DNA of 64,000 nucleotides. Origin: Serilophus lunatus (taxonomy: Eukaryota > Chordata > Aves > Passeriformes > Eurylaimidae). The notes below the pieces were generated by a model that ran no database searches, was not told the origin of the DNA, and saw nothing but the letters and a program-made list of their open reading frames with translations. A program made the position numbers and the translations under genes. Where the stretch lies: contig VXBA01001784.1 of NCBI GenBank assembly GCA_013399895.1, positions 946,568-1,010,567 on the forward strand. Direction: 5' to 3'. Positions 50,341 through 59,908 of the stretch are shown here, one piece after another; position 1 is the first letter of the stretch, and each line of letters begins with the position of its first letter.

Positions 50341-53300
50341 AGATTAATTGCCTAAGTGGTAATTTCCAGTGGAGTCTTAATCTCCAGTTTCCTTTGTAAG
50401 GAGCTGTCTGTCTGGAGAGTAGATTTGAGCCTTTTTATCAGCGGGTCACATGCAGGGCAGCCATCCAGTGTGGATCTTCCTAGTCCTGCTATGCGGGAGA
50501 CCTAAATCTTTTTACCTGACTGGGTTTTCCTTCTTGGCAGTGACACATCTGTGATCCTTCCCTGCTCAAGCCTAGATTTCTCTCTTGAACAGACATTACC
50601 CAATTTGTCTGTGAAGCTTATGCATTTTTATGCTGGTACCTGTTCTGTGGCCTAGACCTTACAGTTCCTCATGGACTGAGCTGAGATCAGCAGTTCTGCC
50701 TTTATTTATTGTCTTCCCTCCAGCAAAGCACCATGGATGGTGTTTAATCTACAGCTGTTCCTCCACGTGGTTGTCCCTATTCTTCTCAAATCCTTACTGA
50801 GTTGGATCTTGTATTACATGAATTGCAGCATATATTAAAATATCTAAGTACTTCATGCTGGCAAACACTGCATTATGAGTCGTGAACACATGGGTAGTTG
50901 GAAGTTTCTTTGGGTGTTCATAATGGTGAAGTTTGCTCTGGAGCATCATTTTGCCTTTTATGACCACAAAAGCAGCTGATAGAACTCAAGTGAAATTTCC
51001 TGAAGATGATAGCGTTGAGAAGGGTAGAGCTGTTGCAGAATGATCTTTTTCTCAATTACATGATAACAAGTGAGATTAAAACTAAGTGAAGTCTCTGGCC
51101 AGTACAAGAGGAATGTTGAACACAAAAGAGTCAGTGACCAGCTTTTAAGAGCAAGCTTTGTTGCTGGAAAGTGTGGGTTAGCAAAGCCAGTTAGTAGTTA
51201 TGAAAGAAAGAAATTAGATTTTTGTAATGTAGATGAAATTAGTTTGATTTTTCTAATGCTTACAAAGTCAGCTTCCTAAATTATATTAATCGACATTGCT
51301 TAGAAGAATCACTCGATTCTTCCAGTAGCTAGGGCAGCTGTGCCCTGAGCCATGGCCCCGGCATCCTCAGTTAAGAGATGTTGTAAGAGATGGATGTGAA
51401 GAAACATAAAGAACTGTGCTGTGGTCTTTTGGGTGAGAGCACTTTTTTCTTTGTTGGGAGCTAAGATTGGAGGGGTGAGATACCTCCTGAGAATACTTGT
51501 AAATAATAGCAGGGTTTTCTTGATGATTCTCGTTTCTCTTCTTCCCTTGCCTTCTGTTATCTCTTGAGTTACCCACCTGTGTGCAGTGCAGAGGCACACA
51601 ACTCAGTGTCCATATTTTGAACATCTGTTTCTGGGTTTAGAAAGGACTATTTTTCTCTCCTTTTTGTTGTTCTTCTGGCTTGAAGGTGTCTTTTGGATTT
51701 CTTTTCCACTAAAGCATTTTTTTTCCTGCATATATTGATATGATCTCTTCAAGTGACATTGTCTTTATAAGAAATTTTGAATTCCATCCTTCCATGTGGT
51801 TTTCAACATCTGTGTCTTTTGACTCACTTGCAAACTCTTTCTGGCAAACTGGGTGGTGTCACCTGGATTCCCGGGGATCCTTGCATGTGAAAGAATCCTT
51901 GCTGGGTCCCTTGCTGGGTGGTGTCAATGTGCATTAGGGCTTCTCCAGGTGGAGCAGCCAGGAAAGAGGAGGCAAATCAACATCCCTCTGTGAAGTCAAA
52001 GCACTTACATTTAAATGTGTATGAGTTCCTCAGGTGTGAAATGGCCTTTAGAAGTAATGACAGGAAGGAAGTGGTGGGTTTTGGTTTCACATTTTGTAGC
52101 CCTGTCAGCTCATGCCTTTTTGAAATCTCTACTTTAAATGTTAACAGACAATTGTTAACATCCAGAAGTTTAACAAATGCCTATTTACATCACCAAGGTA
52201 AACCTGATCTGAAGAACATATACAAGAGAAAAATCTGCATAATGGGTATTCACGGGTTCAGTTCATAGCCACTAGGTGCTGAAATGCTGATTTTCAGGCT
52301 GGAAGCCACAGTGCTGGGCTGGTTCCCTGAGTGGTGAAGGTGGTCTGTGCTGCTGAAGTGGCTGCATAGAGCTTGAGCTGGCAGGGAAGTCTCTGGCCCA
52401 TCAGCAGGGTCACTGAGATGGTAGAGCAGAGCCTGATGATTCTGGCAGTCAGAGTGCCCATCCTGCCCCAAGTTAGTGACCATCTGCTACAAGAAAGGTG
52501 CAAGAGGTGGTATATCCAGAGTGATAGTTTGCATTCAGGAAGTTCTCTGCAATTAAGCACTTTCTTTTTAATGAAAGTTTGCTTTTGCACAGTGAATGAT
52601 TTATGTCAGGGCTTTAAAATGTATGGCTTTTACTATGCTTACACACTTTAAACACTCTAAATAAAATCAGAAACCTTTGAAACAAACTCATAAATATTGT
52701 CTGAGCATTCATAATACATTGCCTTCTGGAGGATGTGTCATGTAGTTTATCACCAATCAGTTACAGGAAGGTATTTATACTGAGTAGACATTGTTGCTTA
52801 AACCCCTAGTAATACAATCATTATTCCATTGGTTACCAAATCCTGAAATAACCTCAAGCCCCTGAGATCTGAGGTAGTTAATGCCAGGGGGAATTTGCTG
52901 TATTTTAACCAAAGCAAGCTATTTTAAACAAGGATTAGGTATTTGTCTTTTGTCTAATGCTTTGCGGTTGTATATTTGAAAATAAGATTCATGTTTTCTG
53001 TCTGCTCAGATAATACAGTGAAATTTTCTTACTGGATTCTGAAATCACAGTATTTCCTAATGAAACACAGGTAAAGAGAAGTTCTTCCCTCCCTGCAATT
53101 CATTCGAATTCCTCAGCCCATTTGTCACAGAGAGATATGTCACCCTAAGCCTAATGTGGTATGCAGTACAGCAGTCAGCCAGTGCTCTCTGGGGTAGAAA
53201 ACCAGGATTGGCCACCTCACTGGTGCACCAGTAGATAGCAAGTCATCAGGAGTGTCCACACAGGCCAGATTTGCATATGTAAAACTGACTTCTGGGTAGG

Positions 53301-53364
53301 AGGATGTGTGCCCTGCAAAGCTGGGTTCTTGGGATGTAGAGGTAATTGGGTTTTTTTTGAGCAG
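50341..53364. other. Intronic sequence, no gene seen
   Basis: Unique AT-rich intron up to the first LTR. Near 51850-51935 there is a local duplication of GCTGGGT/GGTGTCA words. No coding region or element was recognised. Confidence 0.55.
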
Positions 53365-53369
53365 ATGGG
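53365..53369 (+). repeat. 5' target-site duplication of LTR copy 1 (ATGGG)
   Basis: ATGGG directly precedes the TG end of the LTR and recurs directly after its CA end at 54455-54459. Confidence 0.88.
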
Positions 53370-53528
53370 TGTATTGGTTTTTCTGTGGCCAGGTTTTGGT
53401 GGCAGTGGGGGAGGCTGAGGGAGAGGCTTCTTCAAGAAGCTACTGGAAGTTTCCCCCATGCCCAGGCTGGGCCCGCTGCTGACCAAGGCTAGGCCAATCA
53501 GTAGTTGACAGAACGCCTCTGTGATAAC

Positions 53529-53536
53529 ATATTTAA
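53529..53536 (+). promoter_or_regulatory. TATA-like box in LTR copy 1
   Basis: ATATTTAA lies about 160 bases into the LTR, at the usual U3 promoter position, and the same word is present at the same place in copy 2. Activity is not known. Confidence 0.5.
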
Positions 53537-53689
53537 GAAGGAGGAAAAAAAAAAAGAGGTAGTTGAAAAATGAAGATGGCTGCCGGAGAGGAGCAGGGTG
53601 AGAGCTTGTGAGCAACAACGCAGACACCAAGGTCAGTGGAGAAGGAGGGGGAGGAGATGCTCCTGGCGCCGGAGCTGAGATCCAGCTGC

Positions 53690-54110
53690 AGCCCATGGGG
53701 AAGACCATGGTGAAGCAGCTGTGCCCCTGCAGCCCATGGAGGACCACAGGAGTGCAGAGATCCACCTGTAGCCCGTGGAGGAGCCACGCCGGAGCAGGTG
53801 GATGCTGGGGAAGGCTGCAGCCCTTGGGAGACCCAAAGTGGAGCTGGGTCCTGGCAGGGGACTGTAGCCTGTGGGGAGAGGAGCCCACTTAGAGTAAGAT
53901 TCTCCTGTTAGGATGCGTGGCTCGTGGGGCCCACGCTGGAGCAGCCTGTGCTTAAGAGACTACACCCTGTGGAATTTTCAACCATGCGGCAGCAGTCTGT
54001 GAAAGGCTGCTGCCCATGGGATGGACTCTCGCCGGAGCAGTTTGTGAGAGGAACTGTATCCTGTGAGGGATGGACCCCATGGAATGTGGCTGGAAGGACT
54101 CCTCTCCCCA
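53690..54110 (+). repeat. Degenerate internal repeats of LTR copy 1
   Basis: Variants of two words recur: a CCCATGG/CCCGTGG/CCTGTGG word and a CACGCCGGAGCAG/CACGCTGGAGCAG word. The repeat unit is roughly 50-60 bases but strongly degenerate. This repetition produces the long low-complexity chance frames on the minus strand. Confidence 0.7.
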
Positions 54111-54259
54111 AGCAGCGGCTGAGAACAGCAACACCTCCCCCCCCCACCTCGCCTTTTTTCCTTGACCGCTGCGGGAGAATAGGTTGGATGTAAGAAGGAG
54201 GGGGGTGAGGGGTAAAAGGTGTCTTTTAGTCTCTTTCTCTTAGCTCTGATCTTGTTAGT

Positions 54260-54265
54260 AATAAA
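54260..54265 (+). terminator. Polyadenylation signal of LTR copy 1
   Basis: AATAAA lies about 190 bases from the 3' end, followed by a T-rich stretch, and is conserved in copy 2. It marks the expected R/U5 side of the LTR and points in the same direction as EXT1 transcription. Confidence 0.65.
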
Positions 54266-54454
54266 TTTGATTATTATTCCCACATAGAGTCTTGTTTTGC
54301 CTGTGACGGTGATTAAGAAAGAATCTGCTGTAGTTGTTATCATAAAGAACGAAACCACTCGTTATATTCTCTCTCTCCTCTATAGCTGGGCAAGGGGGAG
54401 TGAGAAGGTGGCTGTAGTGGGCCCCTGGCACCCAGCCTGGGTTAAACCACTACA

Positions 54455-54459
54455 ATGGG
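54455..54459 (+). repeat. 3' target-site duplication of LTR copy 1 (ATGGG)
   Basis: A perfect match to 53365-53369. Confidence 0.88.
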
Positions 54460-55169
54460 GAAGATGGATAAGGTTATCAGTAAAGGAGGAGCTGGTGAAT
54501 AATTTGTTACTGTAACTGCCACTGGTGTTTATTCTCAGCTTTCATAAATGTTTCCTGTGTGTTTTGTGTGGAGCAGGGGTCTGTAGCTGGGTCCATGTGC
54601 AGGTGTTCCTGTTCATAGCGTCAGTACTGCTGCACTGCTAATGAGAGTGACATCCTCAGATATCCACGAGTTCCCTCTGTGTGCTTTTGGTCCTCAGGCA
54701 TTTAGGTGCTTAAAACCTCATTTGTGTCTCTGGGAGAATTTGGGCACACAGCCCAGGTGGCTGGAACACGTCAGACCAGCTGGCAGTTGCTGACATGCTC
54801 CAGCCCTGGGGTGGTTGTGTGACCCCCTGAATGATTTTTGAATCCATTGGACTCTGTCTGTACATGCTGCAGGATCGGGCCCTCCAGACTTGGCTTCTTC
54901 ACTTTGACTGTGCAGGGGCCTGTAATTGGGCCAGAAAACAGCCAAATAGTAGGAAATACCAGCCAGGTAATTTCTTTAGTTCCCCTTTGACTTGGTGCCT
55001 CCATTTCCGTTTTGATCCTTTTTGAAATTTTTTAAGCCATGTAAAAACAGTGAGGGTATAAGTGTGCTAGAAGAGTTGATCAAAAGCTTGGGGCTGAGAT
55101 ATTTTCAGGCTTTAATAGATACTCTTTATATTGGGCAACGAAAAAATGGTATCCTTCATGGGAATCCTT
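54460..55169. other. Spacer between LTR copy 1 and the CR1 element
   Basis: About 700 bases of unique intron. No gag- or pol-like frame is present, which argues that the flanking LTRs are not ends of one provirus. Confidence 0.65.
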
Positions 55170-55171
55170 AC

Positions 55172-55195
55172 ATTACACACAGAATTACACACAGA
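55172..55195 (-). repeat. CR1 3' tail: two perfect 12-bp units
   Basis: ATTACACACAGA occurs at 55172-55183 and 55184-55195. CR1 elements end in a short tandem repeat, most often an 8-bp ATTCTATG type; this one is different. Confidence 0.85.
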
Positions 55196-55274
55196 GTTAA
55201 TAAGGGTGGAAAAGACCATGGAGATCATCAAGTCCAACCTTTACCTAGGTTAACAACCTATCCAACATCAGTCT

Positions 55275-55316
55275 AACATCTAAACCATCTAAACCATTTT
55301 AACCATCTAAACCATA
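55275..55316. repeat. Degenerate AACCATCTAA repeats inside the CR1 3' UTR
   Basis: Four to five imperfect copies of an AACCATCTA word occur just beyond the ORF2 stop. This is a local expansion within the element. Confidence 0.8.
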
Positions 55317-55808
55317 CCACTAAGTTCATCATCTAACCTATCCTTAAACACATCCAGGGACAATGACCCCACCACCTCCCTGGGAAGCCCATTCCAGTGG
55401 GGGATCACTCTCACTGTGAAAAAGTTTCTCCTAATATCCAACCTAACCCTCCCCTGACACAGCCTAAGACTGTGTCCTCTCGTCCTGTCACTGGGAGCCT
55501 GAGAGAAGAGACCGACCCCTGCCTGACTACAACCTCCTTTCAGGTAGTTATAGACAGCAATAAGGTCACCCCTGAGCCTCCTCTTCTCCAGGCTGAACAA
55601 TCCCAGCTCCCTCAGCCATTCCTCATAGGGCTTGTGCTCCAGCCCCTTCACCATCCTCGTTGCCCTTCTCTGGACACGCTCCAGCAACTCAATATCCTTC
55701 TTAAACTGAGGGGCCCAGAACTGGACACAGTACTCGAGCTGTGGCCTAACCAGTGCCAAATAAAAGGGAAGGATAACTTCCCTGGTCCTACTGGCAACAC
55801 TATTCTTG
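55307..55808 (-). pseudogene. CR1 ORF2 fragment (C-terminus of reverse transcriptase polyprotein)
   Basis: The minus-strand frame reads RPQLEYCVQFWAP, IELLERVQRRATRMVKGLEH, ELGLFSLEKRRLRGDLIA, YNYLKGGCSQ and HWNGLPREVV, all hallmark blocks of the CR1 ORF2 end beyond the polymerase core. The frame stays open for about 165 codons and ends at the natural stop after SGMV. Upstream of about 55760 it continues in frame (SRTREVILPFYLALVRP) to the truncation. The absence of stops suggests a fairly young insertion. It lacks endonuclease and catalytic reverse transcriptase regions, so it cannot be autonomous. Confidence 0.92.
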
Positions 55809-55810
55809 TT

Positions 55811-58804
55811 TCATCCTCTAGCCGAAATTAATTATCAGTGTGAAAGGAGGGACAAGAGTAAGGCAGGGTTTATTTCATACAGGAGTCATCATCTTAGATA
55901 TTCTTATTGTAGACTGTAACTTTTCCTTTACTTTGAGCACTTAGTTTATATCAAGCATTGATCCTATTTTGTTGAAATATTTGCATGGTCCATTGCTTTT
56001 GATTTGTTAAATAGCACATTTGAAGTCCTGTGAAACATCCATTCAGGAGAGCTATGCCAACCAGCCATAATTTTACTTGATATTAAATTGTACATAATGG
56101 CTTTGAAAGCAAACAGCTTTTGAGTCTCTTCCAGAACTATAGTTTAAGCATATTTCTGGTTCTACCTGAAATTTTAACTCTGTGGTATTTGTGTTCAAAA
56201 GACTTCTGGTGAGGAAAGGATCCATGTGCTACCAAACATCCTGAAGCTAAAGAGTTAATATTACAGCTCTGTTTCCCTCCAAACTTATGTACCTTTGAGT
56301 ATTTGGATACATTTTTCATAATCAGTTAAATTTCTGTGAGAATTTATTTTTATTTTACTTTTAAAGGGAAACAACCTGATAAGCAGAGTATAAACAAGTG
56401 CCCAGGTGGAAGAAAGTGATTTTCTTGTGTTCTCGCATCTGTCTTGGGGATTGAGAACAAAATTCAGATGCCCCCAGTGTCAGGTATTAGAACATGTGTG
56501 TGCAAGATTCTGCTGAAGAAGACAAACCAAATCAAAACTGGAAACTTGCATTGCCAGTTAACTCTTCCTTTGAATTTCTGCTATCTCTCACTATGTAGAC
56601 TGAGACCTCACTGAATTAAGATCTGGGAGATAAATATTTCTTTGGCAAGTTTAGTAAAATTAATTTTAACTTTACATCTAAAATATTCTTATTATAGAAA
56701 TTTCTCTTTATTCTTATTCCATGCTGTGGTCTGTGGCTGTCTTTTGAACAGCATAATTTTTCTTTGGGGATTATTTTTATTTTTGCAGTTAGTGCAGCTA
56801 CTGCAGCTGTGTAATACCAGTTTTGCATATAGCCAGAATCTGTCCTCAGTTAGGAGATGCTTCAAAATGAGTGGTGATGATTTCCTTTCTATCAGCAGAA
56901 ACTCTTTAAGTGCTGCATTTTCTGTGCATTTGGAAAACTTTGCTAGACTAAAGTGCATGTGGGCAGAGATTGTGTTTCATCCTGGACGTGTCTGGAGCTG
57001 TGAACTTGTTAAACACACACATTTCCTTGAGATGTAGAGGTCTAAACCATGACAGAGCACAGTCCTATAGGAATCAACAGGTCTTTTCACAAAGTACATC
57101 TTGTCTTAGTCTTGAAATTTAAAGCCTTTTTTTAATGGGAGGGATTTTGCCTTCCTCCACATTGCTCTGGGCACTGACCTTTATTTTTTGTTTGTTTACC
57201 TTAGTGAATTGTAATTAAAATATACTCTCCTGTCATCAGTAATGCAGGTTTTCCTTCTTTCTGTGAACTATTTCTGCCTCTTGTAATGAAGCATATAGTG
57301 GCTAATTTTTTTTTTCAATGAGATAGAAATTCTGATCTGAACACTCAGAGGATCTGCCTGTACGAGAGAATGGGCATTGTATCACCTGATTTTCCAGGGC
57401 TCAGCATTTTGTGTGTGAGCAGTTAAATACTTCACCAATGTCTGGTCTGGGGGTTGCTGGCTACCTGTGCTGCTTTGCCTATTGTGTTGCAACACTCAGC
57501 ATAAGCATATAGTCATAATCCCTGGTTTGAGAGGTAGTAATTGAGCAGATGCAGCATACACTGATAGTGAGGCTTTTAAGCAGCTTACTGATATAGCAGT
57601 TTTAAGAATGTTTACCAGCTATAGTAACATTATGTCTGGTTGCCTGTCTTAATTCATTTCAGAACAATCTGTTTTATAGTCGAAAGGAAAATGAATTGAG
57701 TCAGTAACTTTAAGAGTTACGTAAAATCTGTACCGTGCTAAATAATTGTGCAGTTTTATGTATGCTGCCGAAATTGGAATGTCAATTTGACGCAAATTCA
57801 CCAAAACACAATGTTAGATGATCTGATCTCTTACTCAAATAAAAACCTTGAAACCTTTTGTTATGTACTGCTTGGAAGTTCACCAATCTCCTTGCCTTCT
57901 TTCACAGGATGTCTTGGGCTTGTCTGTTTTTCTGTATGGCACTTAACTTGAACTGCCTGTATTCATGTGTGGGGGTGTATTTCAGAGAAGGATGGTCAGA
58001 GGTGTATGTGAATATGCACATACAGTCCCAGCCACTCATGTTGAACAGTATCCAGCTGAATCAGACAAGGATATGACAAAACAGAAACGTCTAATTGTAT
58101 CAAAAGCAAACAGACTAAAAGTGACTAAATATTTTGGCAGTGAGCCCTGCTGAGGAAACTAGCTTAAGTCTTTTTGTTGCATTGCATGAGAAGAAAGAGA
58201 GCATCTGGATTCTCCCTTGCCCCAAAACTCTTAAGCCCAAGACATGATTCTCTTTGACTCTCCTAGAGTTGTTGAAAAATTGGTAAAAAAGCAAGCTTCA
58301 GCATGGCAGTGCCAGCTATTAGAACTCATCATCTTGAACCCATAGCAAAACCCTTTTACTTGTTGAACTTTCTGTAGTTTGTGACAGTTAGTTAATTTTT
58401 CCTATTTATTTTAGAAAAGGGCCAGTGGGAAAAGTCTGGGCTCTCCGCCCTAAACAAAATAAGTTGTGATTTCATCATGTTTTGGCCTTATCTCTGTTGT
58501 TCCTTTTTCATTGCAGGGATTCAAATCTGCCCTGATTGTTGTTCTGCTGTTTCACTGCATCCAACTCAAGCTTTGCAAATGTAGCTTGGGGCTTATTCTA
58601 ATGTATGTTATCAGCTCCTCTGTATCAAAGTTCATCCAATTTCCTTAGTTGCTTAATTTCTATGAAACTTTTGGCTCTGAAAGTTACTTAGACAAGAATC
58701 TTTCCTTTTTTTCTTTCTTTGTTTTTTTTGTTTGTTTTTTTTTTACATTTTTCCCCTCCCTTTTTGTTTAGTGTAAGATGCTAGGAACAGTAAATCCAGA
58801 CAAA
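55811..58804. other. Intronic sequence between the CR1 and LTR copy 2, no gene seen
   Basis: AT-rich unique intron with no retroviral or other coding similarity. It ends in a T-rich low-complexity tract. Confidence 0.6.
58701..58764. repeat. T-rich low-complexity tract
   Basis: Poly-T interrupted by single C and G residues (TTTCTTTC, GTTTGTTT), then CCCCTCCC. It lies about 45 bases upstream of LTR copy 2. Confidence 0.85.
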
Positions 58805-58809
58805 CTGAG
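58805..58809 (+). repeat. 5' target-site duplication of LTR copy 2 (CTGAG)
   Basis: CTGAG precedes the TG end and recurs right after the CA end at 59904-59908. Confidence 0.88.
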
Positions 58810-58969
58810 TGTATTGGTTTTTCTGTGGCCAGGTTTTGGTGGCAGTGGGGGGGGGGCTGAGGGAGAGGCTTCTTCAAGAAGCTGCTGGAAGTTTCTCCCA
58901 TGCCCAGGCTGGGCCCACTGCTGACCAAGGCCAGGCCAATCAGTAGTTGACAGAACGCGTCTGTGATAA

Positions 58970-58977
58970 CATATTTA
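58970..58977 (+). promoter_or_regulatory. TATA-like box in LTR copy 2
   Basis: ATATTTAA at the position corresponding to that in copy 1. Confidence 0.5.
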
Positions 58978-59129
58978 AGAAAGAAGAAAAAAAAAAAAGT
59001 AGTGAAAATGAAGATGGCTGCCGGAGAGGAGCAGGGTGAGAGCTTGTGAGCAACAACGCAGACACCAAGGTCAGTGGAGAAGGAGGGGGAGGAGATGCTC
59101 CTGGCGCCAGAGCTGAGATCCAGCTGCAG

Positions 59130-59560
59130 CCCATGGGGAAGACCATGGTGAAGCAGCTGTGCCCCTGCAGCCCATGGAGGACCACAGGAGTGCAGAGATC
59201 CACCTGTAGCCCGTGGAGGAGCCACGCCGGAGCAGGTGGACGCTGGGGAAGGCTGCAGCCCTTGGGAGACCCAAAGTGGAGCTGGGTCCTGGCAGGGGAC
59301 TGTAGCCTATGGGGAGAGGAGCCCACTTGGAGTAGGATTTCTCTTGTTAGGATGCGCGGCTCGTGGGGCCCACGCTGGAGCAGCCTGTGCCTGAGGGACT
59401 GCACCCTGTGGAATATCAGCCATGTGGCAGCAGTCTGTGAAGGGCTTCTGCCCATGGGATGGACTCTCGCCGGAGCAGTTTGTGAGAGGAACTGTATCCT
59501 GTGAGGGATGGACCCCATGGAATGTGGCTGGAAGGACTCCTCTCCCCAAGCAGCGGCTGA
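59130..59560 (+). repeat. Degenerate internal repeats of LTR copy 2
   Basis: The same CCCATGG/CCCGTGG and CACGCNGGAGCAG words recur as in copy 1, so the repeats were present before the copies separated. Confidence 0.65.
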
Positions 59561-59708
59561 GAACAGCAGCTGACCACAGCAACACCTCCCCCCCCACCTC
59601 GCCTTTTTTCCTTGACCGCTGCAGGAGAATAGGTTGGATGTAAGAAGGAGGGGGTGGGGGGTAAAAGGTGTCTTTTAGTCTCTCACTCTTAGCTCTGATC
59701 TTGTTAGT

Positions 59709-59714
59709 AATAAA
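59709..59714 (+). terminator. Polyadenylation signal of LTR copy 2
   Basis: AATAAA in the same context as copy 1 (GTTAGTAATAAATTTG), sense to EXT1. Confidence 0.6.
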
Positions 59715-59903
59715 TTTGATTATTATTCCCACATGGAGTCTTGTTTTGCCTGTGATGGTGATTAAGAAAGAATCTGCTGTAGTCGTTATCCTGAATAACG
59801 AAACCGCTCCTTATATTCTCTCTCTCCTCTATAGCTGGGCAAGGGGGAGTGAGAGAGTGGCTGTAGTGGGCCCCTGGCACTCAGCCCGGGTTAAAGCACT
59901 ACA

Positions 59904-59908
59904 CTGAG
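59904..59908 (+). repeat. 3' target-site duplication of LTR copy 2 (CTGAG)
   Basis: A perfect match to 58805-58809. Confidence 0.88.

Larger units (their letters stand above)
53370..54454 (+). mobile_element. Complete solo LTR of an avian endogenous retrovirus (ERVL-type), copy 1
   Basis: This 1085-base element begins TGTATTGG and ends CCACTACA, the TG...CA termini of an LTR, with near-complementary ends (TGTATTGGTTT against TGTAGTGGTTT). It has a 5-bp target-site duplication, as for class III (ERVL) elements. In the + direction it carries a TATA-like ATATTTAA (53529-53536), a CATGG-rich degenerate repeat region and AATAAA (54260-54265). No gag, pol or env frame adjoins it, so it is a solo LTR left by LTR-LTR recombination. 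I recognise the family from bird genomes; the exact subfamily name would need a repeat library. The open frames inside (for example 53217-53888 minus) are not genes. Confidence 0.9.
55170..55810 (-). mobile_element. CR1 LINE, 5'-truncated copy with its 3' tail
   Basis: On the minus strand this is the last part of a CR1 retrotransposon: the ORF2 C-terminus followed by a short 3' UTR containing AAGGGTGGAAAAGACC and GATCATCAAGTCCAACC on the plus strand (about 55202-55240). The tail is two copies of a 12-bp unit (55172-55195). About 640 bases remain of a multi-kilobase element, as is usual for 5'-truncated CR1 insertions. The 5' breakpoint lies near 55808-55812. Confidence 0.93.
58810..59903 (+). 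mobile_element. Complete solo LTR of the same ERVL-type family, copy 2
   Basis: A 1094-base element collinear with copy 1 from TGTATTGG to GCACTACA, in the same orientation. By eye the copies differ by a few percent plus small indels, including 13 bases present here at 59568-59580 and absent in copy 1. The TATA-like ATATTTAA (58970-58977) and AATAAA (59709-59714) are retained. Its own 5-bp duplication (CTGAG) differs from that of copy 1, so this is a separate integration. No internal retroviral genes adjoin it. Confidence 0.9.

Noticed and set aside
53217..53888. A 223-codon minus-strand open frame, with a similar one at 58940-59518
   Set aside because: Both lie mainly within the LTR copies, consist of low-complexity sequence from the internal repeats, and appear alongside other overlapping frames on both strands. 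They have no known domain.
53370..59903. A single provirus with two LTRs
   Set aside because: Each LTR has its own matching 5-bp duplication on both sides, the duplications differ, and the interval holds no gag, pol or env sequence.
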